Positions 52,086-60,425 of a DNA stretch of 64,000 nucleotides are shown piece by piece. Both the position numbers and the translations under genes were made by a program. The DNA is from Mesorhizobium loti. GTDB taxonomy: Bacteria; Pseudomonadota; Alphaproteobacteria; Rhizobiales; Rhizobiaceae. Each line of letters starts with the position of its first letter. The stretch's first letter is position 1. The DNA is taken from contig NZ_LPWA01000046.1 in assembly GCF_001510895.1 (NCBI RefSeq), forward strand, positions 81,311-145,310, given 5' to 3'. The notes under the pieces are model-generated. The model saw only the letters and a program-made list of their open reading frames with translations, was not told the DNA's origin and searched no databases.

Positions 52086-53567
52086 ATGAAACATCTGAAC
52101 CGAACCGTCGCGCTCGGCGCGGCACTTGCCCTGTTCACCACCCTGACCCCGGCGCTCGCCGACGGCGTCGCCTATGTCAACAAGGGGCTTGTCGGCGTCG
52201 GCGGCATTTCGGCCAGCCAGAAGGACAAGTTCGGCGAGACCTTTGGTTCGGGCTCCGGCATGGCGATCGACACCAAGTCCTGGGCGCGTGACGGCGCCGG
52301 CTACAAGGGCTCGCTCTGGCTGCTGCCGGATCGCGGCTACAACGTCGTCGGCACCACCGACTACCGCCCGCGCCTCAACACCATCTCGATCGAGCTGACC
52401 CCGACCGCGCCGGGCGCCACGCCCGCCGCCGGGCAGGAACAGACCGGCGTCAAGGCGACGCTCGCCGACACCATGCTCTTGACCGACGACAAGGGCACTG
52501 ATGCCACCGGCCTCGATCCGCTCAACGGCGTGCGCCCGGCCGCCGGCGACATGCCGATCCTGCCGCAGGCCGACAACGGCAAGCTGGCGCTGGACGACGA
52601 AGCGATCGTGCGCCTGCCCGACGGCACCATGTTCATCTCCGACGAATATGGTCCGAACATCTACCGCTTCTCGGCCGACGGCCACCTGATGTCGGCGACG
52701 CAGCCGCCGGCCGCTTTGGTGCCGATGCGCCACGGCAAGCCGAATTTCGCTTCCGACAATCCCGGCCCGGGTGCGGCCGAGCCCGATCCGAAGGATCCCG
52801 AGACCGGCCGCCAGAACAACCAGGGCCTCGAAGGCATGGCGATGACGCCGGACGGCAAGTTCCTGATCGCCGTGCTGCAGTCGGCCCCCCGCCAGGATGG
52901 CGGCGATTCCGGCTCGACGCGCCAGAACACTCGCGCACTCGTCTATGACGCCTCCGACCTCGCCCACCTCAAGCTGGCGCACGAATATGTCGTGCCGCTG
53001 CCGGTGTTCAAGGACGCCAAGGGCAAGACCAAGGTGGCCGCGCAGAGCGAGATCGTGGCACTGTCCGACAAGAGCTTCCTGATGCTGGCGCGCGACAGCG
53101 GCAACGGCCAGGGCCTGAAGGGCGACGAGTCGCTCTGTCGCAAGATCGAGATCGTCGATCTCTCGGCCGCGACCGATATCGCCAACGGCCCGTTCGATGC
53201 CGCCGACAAGCCGGTCGCGCCCAAGGGCGTGCTCGACCCGTCGGTGACGCCGGCCAAGCTGACCTCCTTCATCGACATCAACGACAAGGGCGAGCTCGGC
53301 CGCTTCGGCCTGCACAATGGCGCGCCGAACGACAAGAACAACCTCTCGGAGAAGTGGGAAGCGATGTCGCTGGTGAGCGTGCTCGATCCAAAACTGCCCG
53401 ACGACTATTTCCTGTTCGTCGCCAACGACAACGATTTTCTAACTCAGGACGGCTTCCAGGTCGGCGCACCCTACAAGGCCGAGGATGGCGCCGATGTCGA
53501 CACTACCTTCCTCGTCTATCAGGTCACCCTGCCCGGCCTCTCGGGCAACAGCCTCGCCGCCAACTAG
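52086..53567 (+). CDS. Secreted esterase-like (phytase-like beta-propeller) protein
   Basis: 493 aa. A signal peptide ('MKHLNRTVALGAALALFTTLTPALA', cut before DGV) leads a protein of the 'esterase-like activity of phytase' family: 'GLDPLNGVRPAAGDMPILPQADNGKLALDDEAIVRLPDGTMFISDEYGPNIYRFSADG', 'NNQGLEGMAMTPDGKFLIAVLQS' and 'KWEAMSLVSVLDPKLPDDYFLFVANDNDF'. Calcium-binding acidic clusters are likely. Exported to the periplasm or outside; the substrate (phosphoester?) is not proven. AGAAGGGGA precedes ATG 52086. A strong hairpin at 53631 ends the unit. Confidence 0.87.
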   Translation: MKHLNRTVALGAALALFTTLTPALADGVAYVNKGLVGVGGISASQKDKFGETFGSGSGMAIDTKSWARDGAGYKGSLWLLPDRGYNVVGTTDYRPRLNTISIELTPTAPGATPAAGQEQTGVKATLADTMLLTDDKGTDATGLDPLNGVRPAAGDMPILPQADNGKLALDDEAIVRLPDGTMFISDEYGPNIYRFSADGHLMSATQPPAALVPMRHGKPNFASDNPGPGAAEPDPKDPETGRQNNQGLEGMAMTPDGKFLIAVLQSAPRQDGGDSGSTRQNTRALVYDASDLAHLKLAHEYVVPLPVFKDAKGKTKVAAQSEIVALSDKSFLMLARDSGNGQGLKGDESLCRKIEIVDLSAATDIANGPFDAADKPVAPKGVLDPSVTPAKLTSFIDINDKGELGRFGLHNGAPNDKNNLSEKWEAMSLVSVLDPKLPDDYFLFVANDNDFLTQDGFQVGAPYKAEDGADVDTTFLVYQVTLPGLSGNSLAAN

Positions 53568-53630
53568 CTGCTATTTGGGCGGGGCGGATGCCGCGAGGCA
53601 TCTGGCCCAGCCCGGAAGGGATGCATGAGC

Positions 53631-53661
53631 ATCAGGCCTGCGATAGCATCGCGGGCCTGAT
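53631..53661. terminator. 14-bp hairpin terminator after the esterase-like gene
   Basis: ATCAGGCCTGCGAT-AGC-ATCGCGGGCCTGAT: all 14 positions pair (one T-G), followed by a T-rich 'TCATTT'. It ends 17 bases before the MATE start, so it could also act on the MATE leader. Confidence 0.75.
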
Positions 53662-53678
53662 TCATTTCGGTGCCCGCC

Positions 53679-55151
53679 ATGGATGACGACAAGCCCGCCC
53701 GCCGGCGGACAGCCGACCTGACCAGCGGCCCCATTCCCCGCACGCTGCTTTTGTTCGCCCTGCCGGTGCTCGGCTCCAACGTGCTGCAGTCGCTCAACGG
53801 CTCGATCAACGCCGTCTGGGTCGGCCGTTTCCTCGGCGAGGCTGCGCTGACGGCGACCTCCAACGCCAATCTGGTGCTGTTCCTGATCCTCGGCACGGTC
53901 TTCGGCATCGGCATGGCGGCGACCATCCTGGTCGCGCAGTCCGTCGGCGCCCGCGACTTGGCCGAGGCGAAGCGCATCGTCGGCACAAGCGCCACCTTCT
54001 TCTTCCTGGTCTCGGTGGTGTTTGCGGTCTGCGGCTGGATCTGGGTCGACGCCATCCTCACCGGGCTCGGCACGCCGGCGGACGCCTTGCCGCTGGCGCG
54101 CGCCTATCTGCGCATCATCTTCGTCGCCGTGCCAATGATGAACCTGTTGTCCTTCGTCATGACGGTGCTGCGCGGCGCCGGCGATTCACGCACGCCGTTT
54201 GTCTTTATGGCGTTGGCGGTCGTGCTCGACGTCGTCTTGAACCCGCTCTTGATCCGCGGCATCGGCCCCTTCCCTGCGCTTGGCATCGCCGGTTCGGCCA
54301 CCGCGACGCTTGTAGGTCAGACGGTGAGCGTCATCGCCATCCTGATTGTGCTTTATGCGCACAAGCATCCGCTGCGGCTGGCAGGCAGCGACCTCGCTCT
54401 GCTCAAGCCGGATCTGGCGCTTTTGCGCATCGTCGTCTTCAAGGGCATTCCGATGGGCCTGCAGATGATCGTCATCTCGGCCGCGGCGCTGACCGTGATG
54501 GGGATCGTCAACTCCTACGGCTCGCAGGTTGCCGCCGCCTACGGCATAGCGGCGCAGCTCTGGACCTACATCCAGATGCCGGCCTTGGCCATCGGCGCCG
54601 CTGTCTCCTCGATGGCGGCGCAGAATGTCGGCGCCGGCCGCTGGGACCGCATTGGCAAGGTCGCCGCTTCGGGTGTCGGTTTCAATCTCGTGCTGACCGG
54701 CGCGCTGGTGGCGCTGATTTTCCTCTTCGACAGGCCCGTGCTCAGCCTCTTCTTGAGCGGCGACAGCACGGCGATCGACATCGCCGCCCACATCAACAAG
54801 GTGGCATCCTGGTCCTTCATCCTGTTCGGCATCACCATCGTGCTGTTCGCCACGGTGCGCGCCACCGGCGCCGTCATGCCGCCGCTGGTCATCCTGATCA
54901 TCTCGGTGCTCATCGTGCGAACCGGCTTTGCCTATTCCATGCGAAGCGTCATCGGTCAGGAGGCGCTGTGGTGGAGTTTCCCGGCGGGCTCGATCGCCTC
55001 GCTGGTGCTGGCCGCCGCCTACTATCGCTTCGGCCGTTGGCGAGCCATGCACATGATCGAGGACCGGCCGGCCGCCGGCGAGCCGCCGGACACCGGCCTC
55101 GGCGTGCCGCGCCAGCGCGCGCAGCTCCTGCAGGAGACGCCGACCAGCTGA
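53679..55151 (+). CDS. MATE-family multidrug efflux transporter
   Basis: 490 aa with 12 predicted membrane helices in two MatE repeats: 'LLLFALPVLGSNVLQSLNGSINAVWVGRFLGEAALTATSNANLVLFL' and 'FKGIPMGLQMIVISAAALTVMGIVNSYGSQVAAAYGIAAQLWTYIQMPALAIGAAVSSMAAQNVGAGRWDRI'. Na+- or H+-driven exporter of cationic compounds. ATG 53679 is preferred to GTG 53670. Convergent with an MFS gene, 25 bp apart. Confidence 0.9.
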   Translation: MDDDKPARRRTADLTSGPIPRTLLLFALPVLGSNVLQSLNGSINAVWVGRFLGEAALTATSNANLVLFLILGTVFGIGMAATILVAQSVGARDLAEAKRIVGTSATFFFLVSVVFAVCGWIWVDAILTGLGTPADALPLARAYLRIIFVAVPMMNLLSFVMTVLRGAGDSRTPFVFMALAVVLDVVLNPLLIRGIGPFPALGIAGSATATLVGQTVSVIAILIVLYAHKHPLRLAGSDLALLKPDLALLRIVVFKGIPMGLQMIVISAAALTVMGIVNSYGSQVAAAYGIAAQLWTYIQMPALAIGAAVSSMAAQNVGAGRWDRIGKVAASGVGFNLVLTGALVALIFLFDRPVLSLFLSGDSTAIDIAAHINKVASWSFILFGITIVLFATVRATGAVMPPLVILIISVLIVRTGFAYSMRSVIGQEALWWSFPAGSIASLVLAAAYYRFGRWRAMHMIEDRPAAGEPPDTGLGVPRQRAQLLQETPTS

Positions 55152-55176
55152 CGGCGAGGCCATCCGCCGCTCGAGA

Positions 55177-56385
55177 TCACCGCGCGTATTTGGCGCCGAA
55201 CCCCAGCGCCACCAGCGAGAAGATTGTGATCATGCCGGCAAAGGCCAGGCTTGCCACGGTCGCGCTCGTCCAACTCGACAGCACGCCGATGCCGATGACC
55301 GGCAGCGCATTGCCGCAGAAGCAGCAGACGAAGAAGGCCGAGACCACTTCGGCGCGGCGGTCGGCCGGCGCGATATGGTTCACCACTTGCAGGCCGCCGC
55401 GATAGCCGAAGGCGGCGGCAACTCCGCACAGCGTAGTGGCGATGACCATGGTTGCCGCGGAGGCAAAGACCTGCGCTGCTACAATCAGCGCCACGGTCGG
55501 GATCATCAACACGAGCGCGGCAAGCATCGTGAAGCGACTCGACAGTCGTGCCGTCGCCAGGATCGTCGCGGCCGCCACGATCGACAGTTCGAAGAACAGC
55601 CCGCCGGCCTCGGCGTGATTGGTCACATGAAGCTGCCGCGCCAGGATGCTCGGCGCCAGCGCCGCGTAGAAGCCGACCAGCGCCATGGCGCCGAAGCCGG
55701 TGACCGCTGGCGCCACGAATTGCGCGCGGATGCCGGCGGGAACTGAAAGCCGTGGCCGCATCGAAATTTCGGCGAGCCGCCTGGTTTGCGGCACGGTTTC
55801 TCGCGTGCGCCAGAGCATGAGGGTCACCAGCAGAAGCAAGGCGAGATAGACTGCGAATGTCAGCCTGAGCGGCCAGGGCGCGTACTCGGCGAGCAACCCC
55901 GACGCCAACGCACCGGCCCCAAGGCCGACGAAGTTGGTGCTGGTGGCAATAATGGTGGCGCGCGCCTTATCCTCGCCTTCGATCAGCTCGGCGAGCCAGG
56001 CGGTGCCGGTTCCCGCACCTATCCCGATGCCGAGCCCACTGAGGATGCGAGCGGCGTCGAGCCATGCCAGGTTTTCGGCGAACAGGAAAGACAGCGCGCT
56101 GACCACGGCGACGGCCATCGCCGCCATGGCCGCCGGAGGGCGGCCGATGACATCCGACAATCGGCCGAAGAACAGCAACGCCGCCAGATTACCGACCACG
56201 TAGACGGCGTAGACCAGCGTCAGCGTCACCTGCGAGAAGCCGAAGGCCTGCTTGTAGATCACGTAGAGCGGTGTCAAAGCCGTGCTGCCGGCAAAGAGCG
56301 CCGCAATCATGGCGGCAACCGCTGCCATGGCGACGCCGCCGCTGAGTTCATTGTCGCGCGTTATGGCCTGAGTGTAGCTGGCCAT
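55177..56385 (-). CDS. MFS transporter
   Basis: 402 aa, 12 predicted helices. 'ALTPLYVIYKQAFGFSQVTLTLVYAVYVVGNLAALLFFGRLSDVIGRPPAAMAAM' has MFS motif A (G-x-L-S-D-x-I-G-R), 'GLGIGIGAGTGTAWLAELI' motif C-like. Substrate unknown; an exporter is likely. The start at 56385 ('MASYTQAITRD') follows GGAGG. Confidence 0.87.
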   Translation of the reverse strand: MASYTQAITRDNELSGGVAMAAVAAMIAALFAGSTALTPLYVIYKQAFGFSQVTLTLVYAVYVVGNLAALLFFGRLSDVIGRPPAAMAAMAVAVVSALSFLFAENLAWLDAARILSGLGIGIGAGTGTAWLAELIEGEDKARATIIATSTNFVGLGAGALASGLLAEYAPWPLRLTFAVYLALLLLVTLMLWRTRETVPQTRRLAEISMRPRLSVPAGIRAQFVAPAVTGFGAMALVGFYAALAPSILARQLHVTNHAEAGGLFFELSIVAAATILATARLSSRFTMLAALVLMIPTVALIVAAQVFASAATMVIATTLCGVAAAFGYRGGLQVVNHIAPADRRAEVVSAFFVCCFCGNALPVIGIGVLSSWTSATVASLAFAGMITIFSLVALGFGAKYAR

Positions 56386-56523
56386 GGAGACCTCCGCTGG
56401 TTGTAAGCCCAACGGCTATGTAGTGGCGCTGTTCCGCTTTCCGAACGCGCTCCTGACAGTTCTGGCAGTATGGTCTTGCGCGAGATCCTACCGTAACGTC
56501 TGTCGACCGACGAGTGAGGAACC

Positions 56524-57099
56524 ATGGGCAAGGGACGGGTCGAAGCATTCACCGATGGCGTCGTCGCCATCATCATCACCATCATGGTGCTGGAGTTGAA
56601 AGTGCCGCACGGCGAGGACCTGGCCGCGCTGGTGCCGCTTTGGCCGATCTTCTTCAGCTACGTACTGTCCTTCGTCAATGTCGGCATTTACTGGAACAAC
56701 CTGCACAACATGTTCCACACTGTGCAGCGCGTCGACGGCCGGGTCTTGTGGGCCAACCTCAACCTTCTTTTCTGGCTGTCGCTGATGCCGGTGACCACGG
56801 CCTTCATGGGCGAAAATCATTTCGCCCCGGTACCGGTCGCCGTCTATGGCGTCGATCTGGCGCTCTGCGCCGTTGCCTACAACATCCTGGTCATCAAACT
56901 GCGCCATCTGCACGGCGTGGAGACGACCTTCGCTAGGGCCGTCGGCCAGGATCGCAAGGGCAAGATTTCGCTGGCCCTCTATCTGGCCGGGATAGCGCTG
57001 ACCTTCGTCAGCCAATGGATCGGCGTAGCCATCTACGTGCTGGTGGCGACCATCTGGTTCGCGCCGGACAAGCGCTTCGAACGTCTGATCGAAAAATAG
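56524..57099 (+). CDS. TMEM175-family (DUF1211) potassium-channel-like protein
   Basis: 191 aa. Opens 'MGKGRVEAFTDGVVAIIITIMVLELKVP', the TMEM175 motif R-x-x-x-FSD with T in place of S, followed by five more hydrophobic helices ('LWPIFFSYVLSFVNVGIYWNNLHNMFH', 'LWANLNLLFWLSLMPVTTAFMGE'). Bacterial members form weakly K+-selective tetrameric channels. GAGGAA precedes the ATG. Stands alone. Confidence 0.87.
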   Translation: MGKGRVEAFTDGVVAIIITIMVLELKVPHGEDLAALVPLWPIFFSYVLSFVNVGIYWNNLHNMFHTVQRVDGRVLWANLNLLFWLSLMPVTTAFMGENHFAPVPVAVYGVDLALCAVAYNILVIKLRHLHGVETTFARAVGQDRKGKISLALYLAGIALTFVSQWIGVAIYVLVATIWFAPDKRFERLIEK

Positions 57100-57104
57100 C
57101 CAAA

Positions 57105-57143
57105 ACCATTCCAGGAAAAGTGCGTAGCAGTTTTTCGTCCGGA
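57105..57143. repeat. Intergenic repeat, GCAATTCC family, decayed copy 3
   Basis: 'CCATTCCAGGAAAAGTGCG' then 'AGCAGTTTTTCGTCCGGAA' match copies at 36289 and 37217 apart from the outer arms. It starts 6 bp after the TMEM175 stop. Confidence 0.7.
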
Positions 57144-57156
57144 AAAATAATCCGCT

Positions 57157-57438
57157 CTATTTCCGCATCGCCTTCAGCTTCTCGGCCGCCGAGGCGGCAA
57201 GGTCGGCATAGCGCTCCTCCAGCCGCTCGGCCGCCTTGATGACGGGAAAGTCGTGGCCGAACTTCTCCAGCGCCAGACGCAGCTTCTCGGCGAAATCCGC
57301 CTGTTTCTCCAGCGCCGCGAACAAGGTCTTGACCTGCGCCTCGCTGATATCGGGATTGGCGAGCATTTTCGGCACCTCGCGGCCCATCTGGTCGCCGGTG
57401 GTGGTCTGCTCCTTCAGGATGCCGATCCAGTCGGTCAA
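57157..57438 (-). CDS. Small conserved hypothetical protein, 93 aa
   Basis: All-helical, charged: 'TDWIGILKEQTTTGDQMGREVPKMLANPDISEAQVKTLFAALEKQADFAEKLRLALEKFGHDFPVIKAAERLEERYADLAASAAEKLKAMRK'-like content, with heptad patterns suggesting a coiled coil or helical bundle. I choose the TTG at 57438 because AAAGGAG stands 7 bases before it; an ATG 17 codons upstream would place the start in the tandem repeats. Function unknown. Confidence 0.65.
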   Translation of the reverse strand: MTDWIGILKEQTTTGDQMGREVPKMLANPDISEAQVKTLFAALEKQADFAEKLRLALEKFGHDFPVIKAAERLEERYADLAASAAEKLKAMRK

Positions 57439-57475
57439 ATGCTGAACTCCTTTCTTGGCAGCATGCGCGGGGTGT

Positions 57476-57560
57476 GCTGTCGCGGTCAACCCGTTGCCGC
57501 TGTCGCGGTCAACCCGTTGCCGCTGTCGCGGTCAACCCGTTGCCGCTGTCGCGGTCAACC
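57476..57560. repeat. 23-bp tandem repeat, 3.7 copies
   Basis: Units start at 57476, 57499, 57522 and 57545 with GCTGTCGCGGTCAACC; the full ones end CGTTGCC. The copies are identical. It lies in the 194-bp gap between the divergent 93-aa protein and the SDR gene. The period is not a multiple of three, so it is not a protein repeat. Confidence 0.95.
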
Positions 57561-57632
57561 ATGCGACGATCGAGGCTTGTCTCGGCGTTGACCGGCGTTA
57601 AGTTCGGCTCAACCCGAACAAGGACATGGACC

Positions 57633-58499
57633 ATGACCAGCAACGCCGAAATCCAGACCGCTCTGCCCGCTTTCGCCTCCGGCAATGTCGCCGTCATTAC
57701 CGGCGGCGGCAGCGGCATCGGCCTTGCCGCTGCCAAGCGGTTCGCGGCCATGGGCATGAAGACGGTGCTGGCCGATCTCGGCGGCGTGCGCCTCGACCAG
57801 GCGCAGCAGGCGGTCGCCGCTATCGCCGGGGACGATGCCGTCCTTCCGGTCCCCACCGATGTCTCGAAGCCCGACGAGGTCGACCGGCTGGCGGAACTTG
57901 CCTGCGGCGCATTCGGCGCGGTCTCTGTGCTGATGAACAATGCCGGTGTCGGCAACAATCCGGGCAAGCCGTGGGAAAACCGTGACGCCTGGAAGCGGCT
58001 GCTCGACACCAATTTCTGGGGCGTCGTGCATGGCGTCGAGGCCTTCGCGCCGCGCATGCTGGCCGCGGGCAAGCCGGGCCTGATCATCAACACCGGTTCG
58101 AAGCAAGGCATCACCACGCCGCCCGGCAATCTTGCCTACAACGTCTCCAAGGCCGGCGTGAAGACCTTCACCGAGGGGCTGGCGCACGCGCTGCGCAACG
58201 AGCCCGGGGCGAAGGTTTCCGCGCATTTGCTGATCCCCGGCTTCACCTATACCGGCCTGACCGAGGGCGCGACGGAAAAGCCGGCCGGCGCCTGGACGGG
58301 CGAGCAGGTGATCGATTTCATGCTGGCATCGCTCAAGCAGGATGACTTCTACATCCTGTGCCCGGACAATGAGGTTACGCGGCCCACGGACGAAAAGCGC
58401 ATGGCCTGGGCGATCGGCGACATCATCGAAAACCGCCCCGCCCTGTCGCGCTGGCATCCGGACCACAAGGACGCGTTCGCAGCCTTTATGAACCGCTGA
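57633..58499 (+). CDS. Short-chain dehydrogenase/reductase
   Basis: 288 aa classical SDR: cofactor loop 'TGGGSGIGLAAAKRFAAMG', 'NNAGVG', catalytic 'YNVSKAG' (Y-x-x-x-K) preceded by the Ser of 'NTGSKQG'. 'VLADLGG' after the second strand, with Asp, suggests NAD(H). The substrate is unknown. The start 'MTSNAEIQ' at 57633 follows AAGGA; an earlier frame runs through the tandem repeats and is rejected. Confidence 0.88.
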   Translation: MTSNAEIQTALPAFASGNVAVITGGGSGIGLAAAKRFAAMGMKTVLADLGGVRLDQAQQAVAAIAGDDAVLPVPTDVSKPDEVDRLAELACGAFGAVSVLMNNAGVGNNPGKPWENRDAWKRLLDTNFWGVVHGVEAFAPRMLAAGKPGLIINTGSKQGITTPPGNLAYNVSKAGVKTFTEGLAHALRNEPGAKVSAHLLIPGFTYTGLTEGATEKPAGAWTGEQVIDFMLASLKQDDFYILCPDNEVTRPTDEKRMAWAIGDIIENRPALSRWHPDHKDAFAAFMNR

Positions 58500-58507
58500 C
58501 AACCCGT

Positions 58508-58939
58508 TCAAGCAGCGGCTTTCTTCTTGGGGCCGTTCTTCCCGGCCGCAGCTTTCTTCACGGCAGCCTCGGCGACCTCGCGATCATGCCGCTTTGCGGC
58601 CTTTTCGCACTTGTCACGGATCTCCTCCACTTCGGATTCAGTCAGATGCTCGATGCCGATGAAGGTGTTGTGGGCCCGGCTCACCCGGATCAATTCGTCG
58701 AGCTTGGTCTGGATGGCCGCGCTGTCACGATTTTGTGTGTTCTGGATGAGGAACACCATCAGGAAGGTGACTATGGTGGTGCCGGTGTTGATGACAAGTT
58801 GCCACGTATCCGAGAAGCCGAAAACCGGGCCGGTTACCGCCCAGATCACCACAATCAACACGCAGATGGCGAAGGTCGGCGGCATGCCGGCCAGATGTGC
58901 CACCCAATTGGCTATCCTGGTGAAAAGTTTCTCGATCAT
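58508..58939 (-). CDS. Low-affinity iron permease family protein
   Basis: 143 aa. 'MIEKLFTRIANWVAHLAGMPPTFAICVLIVVIWAVTGPVFGFSDTWQLVINTGTTIVTFLMVFLIQNTQNRDSAAIQTKLDELIRVSRAHN' matches the Fet4-like family PF04120: two membrane helices and a conserved 'QNTQNRD' loop, followed by a cytoplasmic Lys/Ala-rich tail. Despite the family name, transport activity in bacteria is uncertain. Convergent with the SDR gene. Confidence 0.87.
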   Translation of the reverse strand: MIEKLFTRIANWVAHLAGMPPTFAICVLIVVIWAVTGPVFGFSDTWQLVINTGTTIVTFLMVFLIQNTQNRDSAAIQTKLDELIRVSRAHNTFIGIEHLTESEVEEIRDKCEKAAKRHDREVAEAAVKKAAAGKNGPKKKAAA

Positions 58940-59151
58940 CGATCCCTCGACGAGCCATCATCGCGCGGCATTTCGAGAGAAACAAGGCGCCCGCCTTTCC
59001 AGTTCCCGCCGATCGAATTTTCGCCCGCACGCATCTGCAATCGAATACACGCGAGAGGCGTATGGCTGCGAAAAAACACCTTATCCGTTTGTTGCCATAG
59101 TACCGGTGCGGGACAAAAAGCCTGCTCCGCTTCACGGCGGTTTACCTCCAG

Positions 59152-59188
59152 CCCCTTCCGCTGCGCCACCCCCGCATGGCGGAAGGGG
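59152..59188. terminator. 10-bp stem hairpin downstream of the hexapeptide transferase gene
   Basis: CCCCTTCCGC (59152-59161) and GCGGAAGGGG (59179-59188) pair perfectly around a 17-base loop, 18 bp after the stop of the minus-strand gene. No clear T run; it may be a repeat palindrome as well. The rest of 58940-59205 holds no gene I can support. Confidence 0.5.
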
Positions 59189-59205
59189 CACCAAATCGCA
59201 TCTTG

Positions 59206-59847
59206 TCAGAGAGTTTCGTCTTCCCAACGTTCGAGGAAGGCCTCGATCGGCAATGACTGCATGTCGGGAATGGCCTTTGCCAGTTTCTCCGGCGGCCAGT
59301 CCCACCAGGCAAGGTTTTCGATGCGCGCCGCCGTGGCGGCGGCGAACCGCGGGCGCAGAGGTTTGGCCGGAACGCCGGCGACGATGGTGTAAGGCGGTAC
59401 GTCATGCGTCACCACCGCATTGGCGCCGATGACGGCGCCGTTGCCGATCGTAACCCCTGGCATGACGACGGCGCCGTGGCCGATCCAGACATCGTGCCCG
59501 ATGCTGACCGGCTTTGCCTGCCGCCGCTCGCGAAATGCCGCGTCGACGCCGAGCCAGCGGAAATACTCGTTCGGCCGGTAGCTGACCTTGTGCTGGGTCA
59601 ACCGCTCGATCGGGTGTTCGAGCGCGTTGATGCGGCTGTTGGCGGCGATCGAGCAGAACTTGCCGATCGTCGTGTAGATCGCTTCCGAATGCCGCTCGAA
59701 ATAGGAAAAGTCGCCGACCGTCACCTCGCGCAGGATCACCCGCTCGCCGATCGAGGCATAGCGGCCGAGCCTACATGCCTTTAGCTCCGCTGTCGGATGG
59801 ATGCGCGGCTCGGGATCTTTCAGGACGAGGTGTTCAGGACGGTCCAT
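59206..59847 (-). CDS. Hexapeptide-repeat acetyltransferase of the phosphonate-associated (Phn/VatD-like) group
   Basis: 213 aa left-handed beta-helix protein: 'IHPTAELKACRLGRYASIGERVILREVTVGDFSYFERHSEAIYTTIGKFCSIAANSRINALEHPIERLTQHKVSYR', then 'SIGHDVWIGHGAVVMPGVTIGNGAVIGANAVVTHDVPPYTIVAGVPAKPLR' (catalytic His in the HDVWIG loop). This matches the hexapeptide family often found in phn operons. No C-P lyase gene is in the window, so the gene is an orphan here; it could equally be a xenobiotic acetyltransferase. Confidence 0.82.
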   Translation of the reverse strand: MDRPEHLVLKDPEPRIHPTAELKACRLGRYASIGERVILREVTVGDFSYFERHSEAIYTTIGKFCSIAANSRINALEHPIERLTQHKVSYRPNEYFRWLGVDAAFRERRQAKPVSIGHDVWIGHGAVVMPGVTIGNGAVIGANAVVTHDVPPYTIVAGVPAKPLRPRFAAATAARIENLAWWDWPPEKLAKAIPDMQSLPIEAFLERWEDETL

Positions 59848-59907
59848 GGCGCGGCTTTACGCCCGGGCGACTGGCCCCGCAAGCCGGGACCAATCGCCGC
59901 ACAGGGT

Positions 59908-60187
59908 CTATTGCGGCTTGCCCTTCGTCCACACGATGTTCTGACCATAGAGCGGCACGGTGGTGACGGACATCTTCGCGGAGCCGTTCTGCACCTGGCG
60001 CGAATGCGATGCTGCGATCGAAATAGGCGACATGGCAGGTGACGCCGTCGACTTTCGGATCCTTGATCGCATCGACCATGATGTCGTTGCCGACCCAGTC
60101 GACGCCGACCTTGCCGACCTCGTCGGCGGCCGCGGCGCCGGCGCTCAGGGCAAGGCATGCGGCGAATACGCCGATCAGTTTTCGCAA
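59908..60187 (-). pseudogene. creA: CreA family protein with an internal deletion
   Basis: The N-terminus (TTG 60187 after GAGGAGG) reads 'RKLIGVFAACLALSAGAAAADEVGKVGVDWVGNDIMVDAIKDPKVDGVTCHVAYFDRS': signal peptide and the first third of CreA. It then jumps, out of frame, to 'HSRQVQNGSAKMSVTTVPLYGQNIVWTKGKPQ', the expected C-terminus, ending TAG at 59908. About 60-70 codons of the middle are absent, with the junction near 60007. Unlike the other broken genes of the window this is a real deletion, so CreA (periplasmic, function unknown) is lost. Confidence 0.8.
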
Positions 60188-60425
60188 GGAAGCCTCCTCG
60201 GGTTCGTGTTTGCCGATGTCAGGTGGGACAGGACCATGGCATTTGCAAGCCATTCGATAACGACGGTGCGAGGCCAGGCTGCGCGCGCCGTTCAGAGCTG
60301 GCATGTCATCATGGTTGCGGCAACGCGACATCTTTGCGCCGGTCGCGCCGAACCGTTAGTACTGTTGTCAAAATGGGCTCGCGCCTGGTCCGGCACGCCA
60401 CGATGATCACGACGGATAGTTTCTG

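Noticed and set aside
57476..57560. CRISPR array
   Set aside because: The repeats are directly adjacent with no spacers, and there are no cas genes.
57474..57632. N-terminal extension of the SDR translating the tandem repeats
   Set aside because: It gives a repetitive Arg/Cys/Val-rich peptide with no family match; ATG 57633 with AAGGA begins the SDR normally.
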